A DNA stretch of 64,000 nucleotides from an uncultured Alistipes sp. (GTDB taxonomy: Bacteria > Bacteroidota > Bacteroidia > Bacteroidales > Rikenellaceae): positions 1 through 64,000 of the forward strand of contig CAJUMU010000005.1 of the NCBI GenBank assembly GCA_910587675.1, written 5' to 3'. Position 1 is the first letter of the stretch. Every line of letters starts with the position of its first letter. The notes beneath the pieces were generated by a model, which was given only the letters and a program-made list of their open reading frames with translations, was not told where the DNA came from and searched no databases. The translations under genes were made by a program, and so were the position numbers. Positions 42,501 through 49,927 of this stretch are shown one piece after another.

Positions 42501-42745
42501 TTCACATAGACCGAAACGCCTACCAGAGGTTTGTTGTCGCTCGATCCGATGATGAGACCCTTCAGAACACCTTTTTCGTTTTGGTCCTTCGAATCTGCCG
42601 TCGTCGATTTCGACGGCTTGGCGGCCCGATCTTTCGCTTCGGCAGCGAATGCCGTCGGTCCGACCAGAATGCTCGCGCCCAGCATCAGCGTCGCGAAACG
42701 CCGAACCGAAAGGCGAAACATCCGTTCAATGGAAAAATTCCTCAT
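39548..42745 (-). CDS. SusC/RagA-family TonB-dependent outer-membrane transporter
   Basis: 1065 aa. After a long signal sequence (ending near GPTAFAAEA) comes a carboxypeptidase-like beta domain (LKGLIIGSSDNKPLVGVSVY) at about 60-145, the TonB-box/SusC signature KIDEVVVVGFGTQKKESLVG, the plug with SIESFSVLKDATATALYGSR and GANGVIIITTKEGR, and a 22-strand barrel ending QRTVKIGLQYHF. It imports an oligosaccharide or peptide using TonB energy. No linked sigma/anti-sigma pair or enzyme cluster is adjacent. Two long C-tracts lie in its leader (42792-42799 and 42944-42952). Confidence 0.95.
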   Translation of the reverse strand: MRNFSIERMFRLSVRRFATLMLGASILVGPTAFAAEAKDRAAKPSKSTTADSKDQNEKGVLKGLIIGSSDNKPLVGVSVYVKENPAVGVSSDVNGAYSIKVPADAKTIVFEMIGYDPKEISVGDPYLFTLVTMIEQQTKIDEVVVVGFGTQKKESLVGAVQSVKPSELVVTSSNLTTGFAGNIAGVIATQSSGEPGYDSANFYVRGISTFGSNTGALLVLDGVEITSTMLGNIPPESIESFSVLKDATATALYGSRGANGVIIITTKEGRNSEKLAVNVSVDNTFSMPTKVQDVADAVTYMELFNEAKYNEARATGTQYVPFYSSEKIEGTRAHLNPYVFPDNDWYGMLFKNFAVNQRFNVSMRGGGQRVNYFLNASIFNENGILKKPKETPLDITMNNQKYLFQSNVSAMMTKTTKVSLKLNTQLQYNNAPYESTSDLFYWVMRANPARFPAVLPAEDGDTFVRYGNNNSWDTGSTELNPYARMSAGYKKRFYSYMTAAFTVDQNLDMVTKGLSANALVSFYNYSYAATNRYMTPYYFRVDDDWVMNDDGTFNYTSSTIGTEGNTYLTSNVGHNGYHEWSLQASVKYSRKFGKHDVGADFVYHMKEKVNNATGSSEEQLLPFREQGLAGRVTYNYDRRYYIEGNFGYNGSENFASGKRFGFFPSAALGWNVSNEKFFAPLKEVVSNFKIRGSYGQVGNDALSIRFPYLTTVNMGNRGYYFGNNFTFKGAGYISTYGNADATWEIANKMNVGVDLELFHSLTLAVDYFTEHRYNIFMQRNSLAATAGMGATVPYANLGEVDNRGVDISASYNKVVNEDLTVGVRGTFTYAHNEVKAMDEPQYPDKNKHLSKIGHPMQAHKVLVAEGLFTSQEEIDGSPEQRFGTYSVGDIKYKDINGDNVIDANDYVWDDTPYIPEIQYGFGGNMKYKAWDFSFMFQGTGNVQLRMYNHHPFATSSNSGFGITQYIADNHWSWDNNRADAEYPRLTSITSDNNTQASTYYLRKSHYLRLKSVELGWSIRNFRIYAAGSNLFTISPFDCWDPEKGNGNGLSYPLQRTVKIGLQYHF

Positions 42746-43165
42746 AGGTTGAAAGTTAAAGAATGATTAATAAATGTTTTGCTGCTTTTTTGGGGGGGGC
42801 AACGGTCGTATCCGCGCTTCGGCGCAACCCGAACGAGTTCGGTTCGCCGCGTCTCGTGTGCGCGCACGAAAACGCGGCGGCGTTGTCCTTTGCGGCACGT
42901 CGCGCGAGCGGGGAGAGAATATTTCCGTTAATGATTTTTTAGCGGGGGGGGGTATGACACCGCGCTCTCTTTCGCAGAGAGGTCGGTAGCCGCTTGCCGT
43001 CGATACGAAGACGACGGTGCGGATGTCGCAGTCAGTAGTCATACTATATTTCACTTCGATGATCGGGTTCGTTTCGGGCGTGTCGCGCGCGCATCGAACG
43101 GTCGATCACCATTTTAATCGTTGCAACACTGTTGTATTGCAAAAGGTTGGGCTTTCAATTCGAAA

Positions 43166-43197
43166 CAAAAATATGTATATTTCAAAATATATCCAAA
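43166..43197 (-). promoter_or_regulatory. Candidate promoter of the SusC/SusD operon
   Basis: Minus strand TTTG (43194-43197), 20 nt, TATTTTTG (43166-43173), in the most A/T-rich part of the gap. It would give a leader of about 415 nt. Confidence 0.5.
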
Positions 43198-43280
43198 TAT
43201 TTCATCGAAAAAATTCCTTTCGCGCTCCAAAACATGCAACATATCAAAAATCAGACAGATATTAAAAATATTGCATAATG

Positions 43281-43300
43281 AAAAAAGGCCTTCGGAGGCC
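43281..43300 (-). terminator. Minus-strand terminator between the EEP and SusC genes
   Basis: GGCCT-CCGA-AGGCC followed by TTTTTT. It is 315 nt past the EEP stop, so either the EEP transcript has a long 3' tail or a separate RNA ends here. Confidence 0.65.
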
Positions 43301-43530
43301 CTGCGTGAGGGTTTGGAGGTGCGCCGCCGCGTATTGCGGCGGCGGATCCGAAACCTCGACCCGTTCGGCGCGAGGGACGGGCGGGGCGGCTTCGGCCGTT
43401 TTCGAAACACAAATGCCGCGCGAACCTCCGCCATGGAACGAAAACAGGGCAGCCGGCGGAGCGACTGCCTTGTCTTTTGTCGTAGTCCCGTCCTGCGGTT
43501 GGCAGTTCGGGGGGCTGCGGTTTTCGAGTC

Positions 43531-43600
43531 GTAGCCTGCGGAGCGAGCGATAGCGAGCCTCCGCGGGGTGAGGCTACGGCTCGCGCGGCTCTTTCGAGAC
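43531..43600 (+). repeat. R1 dispersed double-hairpin repeat, copy D (variant)
   Basis: A shorter copy in which GCAGCCT/AGGCTGC has become GTAGCCT/AGGCTAC and GGGCC/GGCCC has become GAGCC/GGCTC: both arms changed together. It lies beside the 3' end of the EEP gene in the opposite orientation. Confidence 0.75.
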
Positions 43601-43614
43601 ATCATGCCACCGAA

Positions 43615-44460
43615 TTAAATCTCCGCCACCAGCGCCACGGGATAGTGGTCCGAGATGTAGGGCGCGCCGTAATTCTTGTCGCACAGCACGGTGAACGAGC
43701 GCGCGTCGGCGTCGCGGAAGAAGATGTGGTCGATCACCACGTCGCTCTCGCGGCCCCAGTCGTTGAACGTGCCGCGCGGGTCGCTCTGCGGAGCCTCGGC
43801 GCGGGCGTCGCGCATCGCGGCTTTCAGCGGCTCGAAGATCGGTTCGTCGGTGGTGGAGTTGAAGTCGGCCGTGAGAAAGAGCGGCATCCCTGCGGGCACC
43901 AGTTCGGCAATACGTTTCACGATGAGTTTCAACGCCTCGGCGCGGGCCGTGGGGCCTACGTGGTCGAGGTGGGTGTTGAAGTAGGCGAACTCCCTGCCCG
44001 AATCCTTCATGCGCATGAGCGCCCACGTGCAGGTGCGCTTGCATGCTCCGTCCCAGCCTTTCGACACCTCGTCGGGGGTCTCCGAGAGCCAGAAGGTGCC
44101 GCTGTCGAGCAGTTCGACGCGGTCGGCGCGATAGTATATCGCCATCATTTCGCCCTCGGCCTTGCCGTCCTCGCGGCCGACACCGATGTGCTCGTACTCA
44201 GGCAGATGCTCGTCGAGAAAGGCGATCTGGTCGGGGCAACCCTCCTGAATGCCCATTACGTCGGGCTGCTCGTCGTTGACCATGTTGATCGAGGCCTGCT
44301 TGCGGTTAGCCCAGAAGTTGTCGCCGTCGGCGGCGGGCGAGCCGCTCATGCGGATGTTGTAGGATACGACCTTGATCGTATCGTTCTTGCCTTTTTTCGC
44401 GCAGCCGATGGCGGCGCAGAGCATGGCGACGCATGCGGAAAAGAGTAGAAGTTTCTTCAT
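43615..44460 (-). CDS. Endonuclease/exonuclease/phosphatase-family lipoprotein
   Basis: 281 aa. Signal peptide with lipobox AAIGC places it in the periplasm or on the surface. The EEP fold is complete: VVSYNIRMSG near residues 31-40, MGIQEGCPDQ (catalytic Glu), YFNTHLDHVG, LTADFNSTTDEP and ISDHYPVAL with the final His. Such lipoproteins hydrolyse phosphodiesters; DNA, inositol phosphates and phospholipids are all possible substrates. The gene is isolated between two R-type repeats. Confidence 0.87.
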   Translation of the reverse strand: MKKLLLFSACVAMLCAAIGCAKKGKNDTIKVVSYNIRMSGSPAADGDNFWANRKQASINMVNDEQPDVMGIQEGCPDQIAFLDEHLPEYEHIGVGREDGKAEGEMMAIYYRADRVELLDSGTFWLSETPDEVSKGWDGACKRTCTWALMRMKDSGREFAYFNTHLDHVGPTARAEALKLIVKRIAELVPAGMPLFLTADFNSTTDEPIFEPLKAAMRDARAEAPQSDPRGTFNDWGRESDVVIDHIFFRDADARSFTVLCDKNYGAPYISDHYPVALVAEI

Positions 44461-44503
44461 ATCGGATGTTTATTTGTAGCGATTATACTTCAGTATACCA
44501 TAT

Positions 44504-44649
44504 TCGGAGCGTAGCGACCGAAGTTCCCTCCGAGGAGGGGATTTAGGGGAGGGGCAGACCTGTAAACGCGGCCAAGAGCCGCGGGTAAGCGACCGTCGGA
44601 ACTGCTTTTACGACAATATGACATCGGTGCATTGAAATACATAATTGCC
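44504..44649 (+). repeat. R3 dispersed repeat, copy 1 (left arm of the folE inverted repeat)
   Basis: Full-length copy beginning CGGAGCGTAGCGACCGAAGT with a CCCCTCC-type hairpin (CCCTCCGAGGAGGGG). Its last 87 nt (44563-44649) are repeated inverted at 45314-45400 with only four differences. It ends exactly one base before the folE stop codon. Confidence 0.9.
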
Positions 44650-45264
44650 TTATTTGTAACCGTTGCTTATCAGCGTGAGGAACTCCTCGCGCGTGCGGGT
44701 GTCCTTGAGGAATACCCCCGTGAACGCCGAGGTCGTGGTGGCCGAGCCCAGCTTCTCGACGCCGCGCATCTGCATGCACATGTGGCTCGCCTCGATCACC
44801 ACCGCCACGCCTATGGGGTCGAGAGCCTGCTGTATGCAGTCGCGGATCTGTACCGTCAGACGCTCCTGCACCTGCAAGCGGCGGGCGTAGCACTCCACCA
44901 CGCGGGCTATCTTCGACAGCCCCGTAATGCGGCCATCGGGAATGTAGGCCACGTGCGCCTTGCCGACGAAAGGCATCATATGGTGCTCGCACATCGAGAA
45001 GAGCTCGATGTTCTTCACCAGCACCATCTGCTTGTACTCCTCGCGGAAGATGGCCGAATTGATTATCTGCACGGGATCTTCGGCGTAACCCTTCGTGACG
45101 AACGACATGGCTTTGGCCACGCGTTCGGGGGTCTTCGCCAGCCCCTCGCGCTCGGGATTCTCGCCCAGAAGCGAGAGGATTTCGCGATAGTGGTATGCGA
45201 GGCGTCCGATCCGATCGTCGTCGTAACGCTCCTCGCGTCGGTAGATTGCGTTTTGTTCCGTCAT
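44650..45264 (-). CDS. folE: GTP cyclohydrolase I
   Basis: 204 aa zinc enzyme converting GTP to dihydroneopterin triphosphate, the first step of folate and pterin synthesis. Zinc ligands are in FSMCEHHMMPF (Cys, His) and ASHMCMQMRG (Cys); the GTP-site block is GLSKIARVVECYARRLQVQE. Length is typical. A good promoter (TTG, 20 nt, TAACTTTG) ends 8 nt before the ATG, so the mRNA is nearly leaderless. The gene is enclosed by 87-bp inverted R3 repeats. Confidence 0.95.
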   Translation of the reverse strand: MTEQNAIYRREERYDDDRIGRLAYHYREILSLLGENPEREGLAKTPERVAKAMSFVTKGYAEDPVQIINSAIFREEYKQMVLVKNIELFSMCEHHMMPFVGKAHVAYIPDGRITGLSKIARVVECYARRLQVQERLTVQIRDCIQQALDPIGVAVVIEASHMCMQMRGVEKLGSATTTSAFTGVFLKDTRTREEFLTLISNGYK

Positions 45265-45271
45265 AATGCGA

Positions 45272-45302
45272 CAAAGTTAGCGCGTGTCGGCCGAAAATGC
45301 AA
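45272..45302 (-). promoter_or_regulatory. Promoter of folE
   Basis: Minus strand TTG (45300-45302), 20 nt, TAACTTTG (45272-45279). Predicted RNA start about 2 nt before the ATG at 45264. It lies inside the inverted-repeat boundaries. Confidence 0.75.
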
Positions 45303-45313
45303 TAATAATGGCA

Positions 45314-45400
45314 GGCAATTATATATTTCAATGCACCGATGTCATAATGTCGTAAAAGCAGCTCCGACGGTCGCTTACCCGCGGCCCTTGGCCGCGTTTA
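45314..45400 (-). repeat. R3 dispersed repeat, copy 2 (right arm of the folE inverted repeat)
   Basis: 87 nt inverted relative to 44563-44649 with 83 matches. The CGGAGCGTAGCG half found in the other copies is missing or replaced on its outer side. Confidence 0.9.
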
Positions 45401-45429
45401 GAGGCTCGCGGTCGGACCGTGCATAAATC

Positions 45430-46209
45430 TTAAAAAGCGTTCGTGCCCGTCAGGGCTTCGATCGCGGCGCGCCCCTCGGGACCGAGCGAGAGCGAATATT
45501 CGTTTACGAACAAAGCGATGTGTTTGTCGATAACCTCGTCCTCGAGCTCCTGCGCATGAGCTTTTATGTAGTCGCGCGACTCCGACGGTCGGGCGAAAGC
45601 GTATTCGATGCTGCGGCGCAGCACGCGTTTGAAGCGGCGGAACACCTCGTCGGGCAACGACCGCCGCACGACGATGCCGCCCAGCGGCAACGGCAGTCCC
45701 GTGCGCCGCTCCCACTCGATCCCGAGGTCGGCGACGAGTTCCAGCCCGCGTCGCGAGTATACGAACCGCCCCTCGTGGATCAATACCCCCGCGTCGAATT
45801 CGCCCCGCTCCACGGCCGCGGCGATCTCGGAAAAGAGCATCGGCACGCGCTCCCCGATCTCGGGAAAGAGCCGCTCGACCAGACCGTTGGCCGTGGTGCG
45901 CAGCCCGGGGACCGCTATGCGGCGTATCGGCGCGTCGTCGCCCGCGCGTCGCACGAGCAACGGCCCGTTGCCGCGTCCGAGAGCCGCGCCGCTGTCCGAT
46001 AGGCGATAGGCGCCCGCTATCGATGGCAGCGCGGCGCAGCTGATCTTGCTCGCGTCGGGCAGTCCCGCCGCCGCTTCGCGGTTCAGCTCCTCGATGTCGC
46101 GATACTCCGCAGAGAAGGTCAGCCCTTCGGTGTCGATGCGCCCGTTCAGCATGGCGTCGAACATGAAAGTGTCGTTCGGACAGGGCGATATGTTGAGTTT
46201 CAGTTCCAT
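45430..46209 (-). CDS. mqnD: 1,4-dihydroxy-6-naphthoate synthase (futalosine pathway)
   Basis: 259 aa cytoplasmic enzyme that forms 1,4-dihydroxy-6-naphthoate from cyclic dehypoxanthine futalosine for menaquinone synthesis. The N-terminus LNISPCPNDTFMFDAMLNGR and the block DASKISCAALPSIAGAYRLS are characteristic of MqnD, which has a periplasmic-binding-protein-like fold; GVLIHEGRFVY holds the expected catalytic His. It follows the rhamnosidase gene by 4 nt, so they share a transcript. MqnB is encoded 3 kb upstream at 49344. Confidence 0.92.
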   Translation of the reverse strand: MELKLNISPCPNDTFMFDAMLNGRIDTEGLTFSAEYRDIEELNREAAAGLPDASKISCAALPSIAGAYRLSDSGAALGRGNGPLLVRRAGDDAPIRRIAVPGLRTTANGLVERLFPEIGERVPMLFSEIAAAVERGEFDAGVLIHEGRFVYSRRGLELVADLGIEWERRTGLPLPLGGIVVRRSLPDEVFRRFKRVLRRSIEYAFARPSESRDYIKAHAQELEDEVIDKHIALFVNEYSLSLGPEGRAAIEALTGTNAF

Positions 46210-46213
46210 GGCG

Positions 46214-48922
46214 TTATTTCAGTTCCGATTTGAATACGTATTTCCCCGCGTCGACTTCGTAGAGCGCATATCCGTCGCGCACGCCGCGGTTGCGCACGTT
46301 CGGTCCCTCCTCGACTTTCGGCGCGGCGTCCGAGAAGGGCACCCACACCGTCGCGACAGTCCCCACGGGCACCTCGCAACGCATCTCGAAACGGCCCTTG
46401 CGACGCTCCCAGCGGATGCCTATGCGGCCGTATGCGGTGTCGTGGGTGTAGTCGACCCAATCGAGCCCCTCGGGCGTCACGGGTCGCACGTCGAATGTGC
46501 GGAATCCCGCCTCGTCGGCCCGCAGACCCGCCAGATCGCGGTAGAACCAGCCTATGCCGCCGCCGAACATCGGGTGGTTGCGAGAATCCTTGCCGTTCCA
46601 GTTCTCCCACGTCACGGTCGCGCCCTGCTCGATCCACCAACCGAAACTCGGGAAATCGCGTCGGTTGATGAGCTTGTATGCCAAATCGGCCATGCCGTTG
46701 TCGCATAACACTTCGAACAGATAGCGCGTGCCCACGATGCCCGTGTCGAGATGGTCGTCGCACTCGGCTATGTTGTCGCGCAGAGCCTGCACCGTGCGGG
46801 CGCGACGCTCCTCGGGCACGCCGATGCGCAACGCCAGCACGTTGCTGCCGTGCTTGCCGTAAGATCCCGTCGCGGGGTCGTAAAAGGCGCGGTGGAACGC
46901 CTCGGCGGTGCGGTCGCGCAGCGCGGCGAACTCGGCCGTCTCCTCCTCGCGGCCCAAGATGTCGGCCGCGCGCGAGGCTATGTCGGCGCATTGCCACAGA
47001 AAGAAGGTGTGCACCAGATCGGCGCGCGGCAACTCGCGGGGCGGCAGCCAGTCGCCGAGATTTTTCCACTGCTGTTCGTCGTGCGAGAGCATGATTCCCG
47101 TCTCGTCGTCGACCCACGTGGTCATCCAGCGCACGTGGCGGCGCATGGCGTCGAAATTCTGCTCCAGCGCGCGCAGGTCGCCGTAATGACGGTAGAACTC
47201 CCACGGCATGATCTCCATCGCCGCGCCCCAGCCGACTCCGCCGCCGCACCCGGGCTGCCACGGCGCCGAGTTGGGCACGTATCCGCCCGAGGTCTGCGCG
47301 CCGCGAATGTCGCGCAACCATTTGTTGTAGAAGGTCTGCGCCGCGAAGTTGTGCATCACGGTGACGCACGCCACCTGACCGTCGCCCGTGTAGGGCGAAC
47401 GCTCGCGGTGCGGGCAGTCGCTCGCCACTCCGCCGTGCATATTGTCGAGCTGGCTGCGCTGCCAGATGGCGTTTATGCGGTTGATGAGTTCGTTGGAGGT
47501 GACGAAACGGCCCGAGGTCTCCACGTCGGAGTTGACGGCGTGCGCCTCCACCTGCTCGGGGCGCAGGTCGTCGAGCCCCGTGATCTCTACCTCCGAAAAT
47601 ACGAACCACGTGAAACGGGCGTGGTACGACTCGTCGCCAGTGCCCCGCGCCGTGTAGGAGTTGGAACCCACGGGCGATTCGCAGATATATTTTATGTCTA
47701 TGCGCTGCCCCTCGGCGGCGGCGATGTTCTTCAACGCCACCCATCCCGACACCTCCTCGGGGAAAGCGACGCGGATGGCGCCCGAGTCGGTCCTCTCGAT
47801 CTTCACGGGGGCGTAACGGCGTGTTATGCGGTCGGCGGGACCGTTCTGCGCGATGAGCCTGCCGCACGGGGCGCGCTTCGAAGCCGCCTGCGGCCACGCC
47901 GAGTCGTCGTAACCCGCCTCGGCCCAGCCGTCGTGTTCGCGCCGCGCGTCGTAATGCTCGCCCAGAAAGACCTGATCGCTCACTATGGCGCTGCGCTCGG
48001 CGCGCCACGAACTGTCGGACGCCACCGTCTCGCGCGTGCCGTCTTCGTATTCTATCTCGATCTGTCCCATGAACCGCGGCGTGCCGTAACCCATCGCAGG
48101 CCAGTACTCCACCACGTCGTAGAAGCCGTTGCCGAGGATCGCTCCCACGGCGTTCGTCCCCTCGCGGAGCATCGGCGTCAGATCGTAACTCACATACATC
48201 ACGGTATACTCCTCGAACGGATCGGTCACCACGATGCCGCGCGTGGAGAGCTTGGGGCGGCGGTCGTAATTGGTCTGGTTGGGCGTCAGATATTCGTCGC
48301 CCACGCGCCGGCCGTTGACATAGAGTTCGAACCAGCCCAGCCCCGTGCCGTAAAAACGAGCCTCGCGCACGGGCTTTGAGAGCGTGAACTCGCGGCGCAG
48401 CAGCGGCGCGGGCTCCACCTCGCGCGTGCCCGTTATGTCGTAAGACTCCTCGCCCTGCCACGGCGCGCCGATCCACTCGCCGCGCCACTCCTCGGGCGAG
48501 AGTATGCCCGTATGCCAGCGGGCCGTCTCGCTCCACTCCGAAGCGCGGCCCGCCTCGTCCCACACCATCACCTGCCACAGATAGGTGGCGCGCGATCGCA
48601 GGGCGGGGCCGCCGTAAGGGATGAATGTCGATTCTGCCGACTCCACGCGGCCCGTGTCCCACAGCGGCGAGTCGAACCCGCCGTCGGCCGCGGCTACGCG
48701 GATGCGATAGGCCGTCTGCGCCGCGCCCCGACGGCCCGAGGGGTTCGTGTCGATCCACGACAAGCGCGGCACTGGCACGTCGATCAACGGTTCGGCGGCA
48801 TATTCGCACGTGAGGCGTGCGGGCGCGACGGAGGAGCTGCGTCTCCCGAAAGCGGGAAGCGCGGATACGGACAGGATCGCTGCGCACAGCAGCGCGACGA
48901 TCGGCACTCTTTTCGGATTCAT
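46214..48922 (-). CDS. Secreted family 78 glycoside hydrolase (alpha-L-rhamnosidase)
   Basis: 902 aa with a signal peptide (MNPKRVPIVALLCAAILSVS). Domains in order: rhamnosidase N-terminal beta domain (ARLTCEYAAEPLIDVPVPRL), carbohydrate-binding-like domain with FYGTGLGWFELYVNGRRVGD, concanavalin-like domain, the (alpha/alpha)6 catalytic domain with ASDCPHRERSPYTGDGQ, and a C-terminal beta domain. It would release terminal alpha-L-rhamnose from plant pectin or flavonoid glycosides in the periplasm. It is not next to a SusCD pair but sits 4 nt before mqnD, an odd pairing. Confidence 0.92.
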   Translation of the reverse strand: MNPKRVPIVALLCAAILSVSALPAFGRRSSSVAPARLTCEYAAEPLIDVPVPRLSWIDTNPSGRRGAAQTAYRIRVAAADGGFDSPLWDTGRVESAESTFIPYGGPALRSRATYLWQVMVWDEAGRASEWSETARWHTGILSPEEWRGEWIGAPWQGEESYDITGTREVEPAPLLRREFTLSKPVREARFYGTGLGWFELYVNGRRVGDEYLTPNQTNYDRRPKLSTRGIVVTDPFEEYTVMYVSYDLTPMLREGTNAVGAILGNGFYDVVEYWPAMGYGTPRFMGQIEIEYEDGTRETVASDSSWRAERSAIVSDQVFLGEHYDARREHDGWAEAGYDDSAWPQAASKRAPCGRLIAQNGPADRITRRYAPVKIERTDSGAIRVAFPEEVSGWVALKNIAAAEGQRIDIKYICESPVGSNSYTARGTGDESYHARFTWFVFSEVEITGLDDLRPEQVEAHAVNSDVETSGRFVTSNELINRINAIWQRSQLDNMHGGVASDCPHRERSPYTGDGQVACVTVMHNFAAQTFYNKWLRDIRGAQTSGGYVPNSAPWQPGCGGGVGWGAAMEIMPWEFYRHYGDLRALEQNFDAMRRHVRWMTTWVDDETGIMLSHDEQQWKNLGDWLPPRELPRADLVHTFFLWQCADIASRAADILGREEETAEFAALRDRTAEAFHRAFYDPATGSYGKHGSNVLALRIGVPEERRARTVQALRDNIAECDDHLDTGIVGTRYLFEVLCDNGMADLAYKLINRRDFPSFGWWIEQGATVTWENWNGKDSRNHPMFGGGIGWFYRDLAGLRADEAGFRTFDVRPVTPEGLDWVDYTHDTAYGRIGIRWERRKGRFEMRCEVPVGTVATVWVPFSDAAPKVEEGPNVRNRGVRDGYALYEVDAGKYVFKSELK

Positions 48923-48978
48923 AGGTACAGGGTTAACAGTTTAAGGCGTTTTTTCGACAGTCGTTTTGCGGGGCGGAT

Positions 48979-49188
48979 CTACCGCTGCGGGCGGTCGTCG
49001 CGCTCCCTGCGTCTGTTGCGGAGGCTTCGCCCCAGCAGCCATCCCGCCGCGAAGGTGGCGGCGATGACGATTATGTAGGTGGCCATGCGCGATATCCAAA
49101 AACTTACGTTGTCGCGCAGGTAGAACAGCAGAGTTATCGCCACTACCGCAGCCAGCAGCAGAAGGACGATTTTGGTGGTGTTTTTCAT
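48979..49188 (-). CDS. Small two-helix membrane protein
   Basis: 69 aa. Two hydrophobic helices (residues 6-23 IVLLLLAAVVAITLLF and 36-53 MATYIIVIAATFAAGWLLG) and a basic C-terminal tail (RSLRNRRRERDDRPQR). It is 56 nt upstream of the rhamnosidase gene on the same strand. No family recognised. The long frame that covers it from 49842 is a shadow of mqnB and R1 copy E. Confidence 0.65.
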   Translation of the reverse strand: MKNTTKIVLLLLAAVVAITLLFYLRDNVSFWISRMATYIIVIAATFAAGWLLGRSLRNRRRERDDRPQR

Positions 49189-49232
49189 AAGCGGTTGTTG
49201 TATCGTGTTACGATATCGGATTCGCGTCGGGA

Positions 49233-49320
49233 CGCAGCCTGCGGGGCTCGCGCAATGAGCTGTGCGAATAGCGGGCCTCCGCGCGCCGAGGCTGCGGCCC
49301 GCACGACTCTTGCGAGTCGT
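49233..49320 (+). repeat. R1 dispersed double-hairpin repeat, copy E
   Basis: Long stem GCAGCCTGCGG.../GAGGCTGCGGCCCGC, then GACTC-TTGC-GAGTC. It lies between mqnB and the small membrane protein, in the orientation opposite to both. Confidence 0.8.
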
Positions 49321-49343
49321 ATCCTTGCCCTGCGGCCCGAAAG

Positions 49344-49904
49344 TCATCGACCCTCGGCCAGCTTCGCCGCCGCGCGTCCCAACGCCTCCACGGCCTCGGC
49401 CACGCGCCACTCCGAACGCGGGTCGCCCACGCGGTTCGATATCGCGCGAAGATGTACAAATTCCGCACCGAACGCCCTGCACGCCGCCGCTACCGCCGCG
49501 CCCTCCATCTGCTCGACGAGAGGCAGCGCATCGAGCGTCGGATCTCCCGTCGGTGTGCAGTCGCGCAAGGCATCGCCCGTGCGGCATACCGTGAGCGACC
49601 GCACCGCAGGCAGATCGGTCGCGCGCTCGGCGAGGTAGGTCGTGGCGTATGCCGCGGGCAATCCCGCCACGCCGTCGGCGACGGCCTCCACCGCCTCGCC
49701 GATTGCCGTACGTCGGTCGCACGCCCCCGCGATGCCGCACAGCACCGCGCGGGCGCAACCCGTCGAGGCTATGAAGCGGGCCGCGCGGGCGCCCGCCTCG
49801 GCAGGGCCCACTCCGATCTCGCGCCACTCCGCGTCGGGACACAGAGTGCGGAAACCCTCGACCTCCGCACTCGTGGGAAAAAGAAACAGTGTTCCGCCCT
49901 TCAT
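49344..49904 (-). CDS. mqnB: Futalosine hydrolase
   Basis: 186 aa nucleosidase of the MTA/SAH nucleosidase fold that removes hypoxanthine from futalosine. Visible blocks are VLCGIAGACDRRTAIGEAVE and LVEQMEGAAVAAACRAFGAE (nucleoside-binding Met-Glu) and the catalytic Asp region HLRAISNRVGD. It is slightly short. The start at 49904 lies 23 nt past the M24 peptidase stop. Together with mqnD it indicates futalosine-route menaquinone synthesis; mqnA and mqnC are not in the window. Confidence 0.88.
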   Translation of the reverse strand: MKGGTLFLFPTSAEVEGFRTLCPDAEWREIGVGPAEAGARAARFIASTGCARAVLCGIAGACDRRTAIGEAVEAVADGVAGLPAAYATTYLAERATDLPAVRSLTVCRTGDALRDCTPTGDPTLDALPLVEQMEGAAVAAACRAFGAEFVHLRAISNRVGDPRSEWRVAEAVEALGRAAAKLAEGR

Positions 49905-49927
49905 AGCTTCGTGCTCGCCGACGGAAT

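Larger units (their letters stand above)
42746..43614. other. 869-nt intergenic region upstream of SusC
   Basis: No credible protein gene; the frames here are Arg-rich or shadows. From SusC outward on the minus strand: a C8 tract and a C9 tract in the leader, an A/T-rich zone with a candidate promoter (43166-43197), a hairpin with T6 (43281-43300) that ends transcripts coming from the right, a GC-rich stretch of about 220 nt with nothing recognised, and R1 copy D. Confidence 0.65.

Noticed and set aside
39554..42766. 1070-codon open frame on the plus strand opposite SusC
   Set aside because: Shadow of the SusC reading frame in GC-rich DNA; Val/His/Arg-rich composition and no domain. SusC has clear motifs.
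43114..43605. 163-codon minus-strand frame between EEP and SusC
   Set aside because: Arg-rich translation of an R1 repeat and a GC-rich spacer, crossed by a terminator; no start context or domain.
46751..48379. 542-codon open frame opposite the GH78 gene
   Set aside because: Composition is that of an antisense shadow, without family motifs; GH78 is unambiguous.
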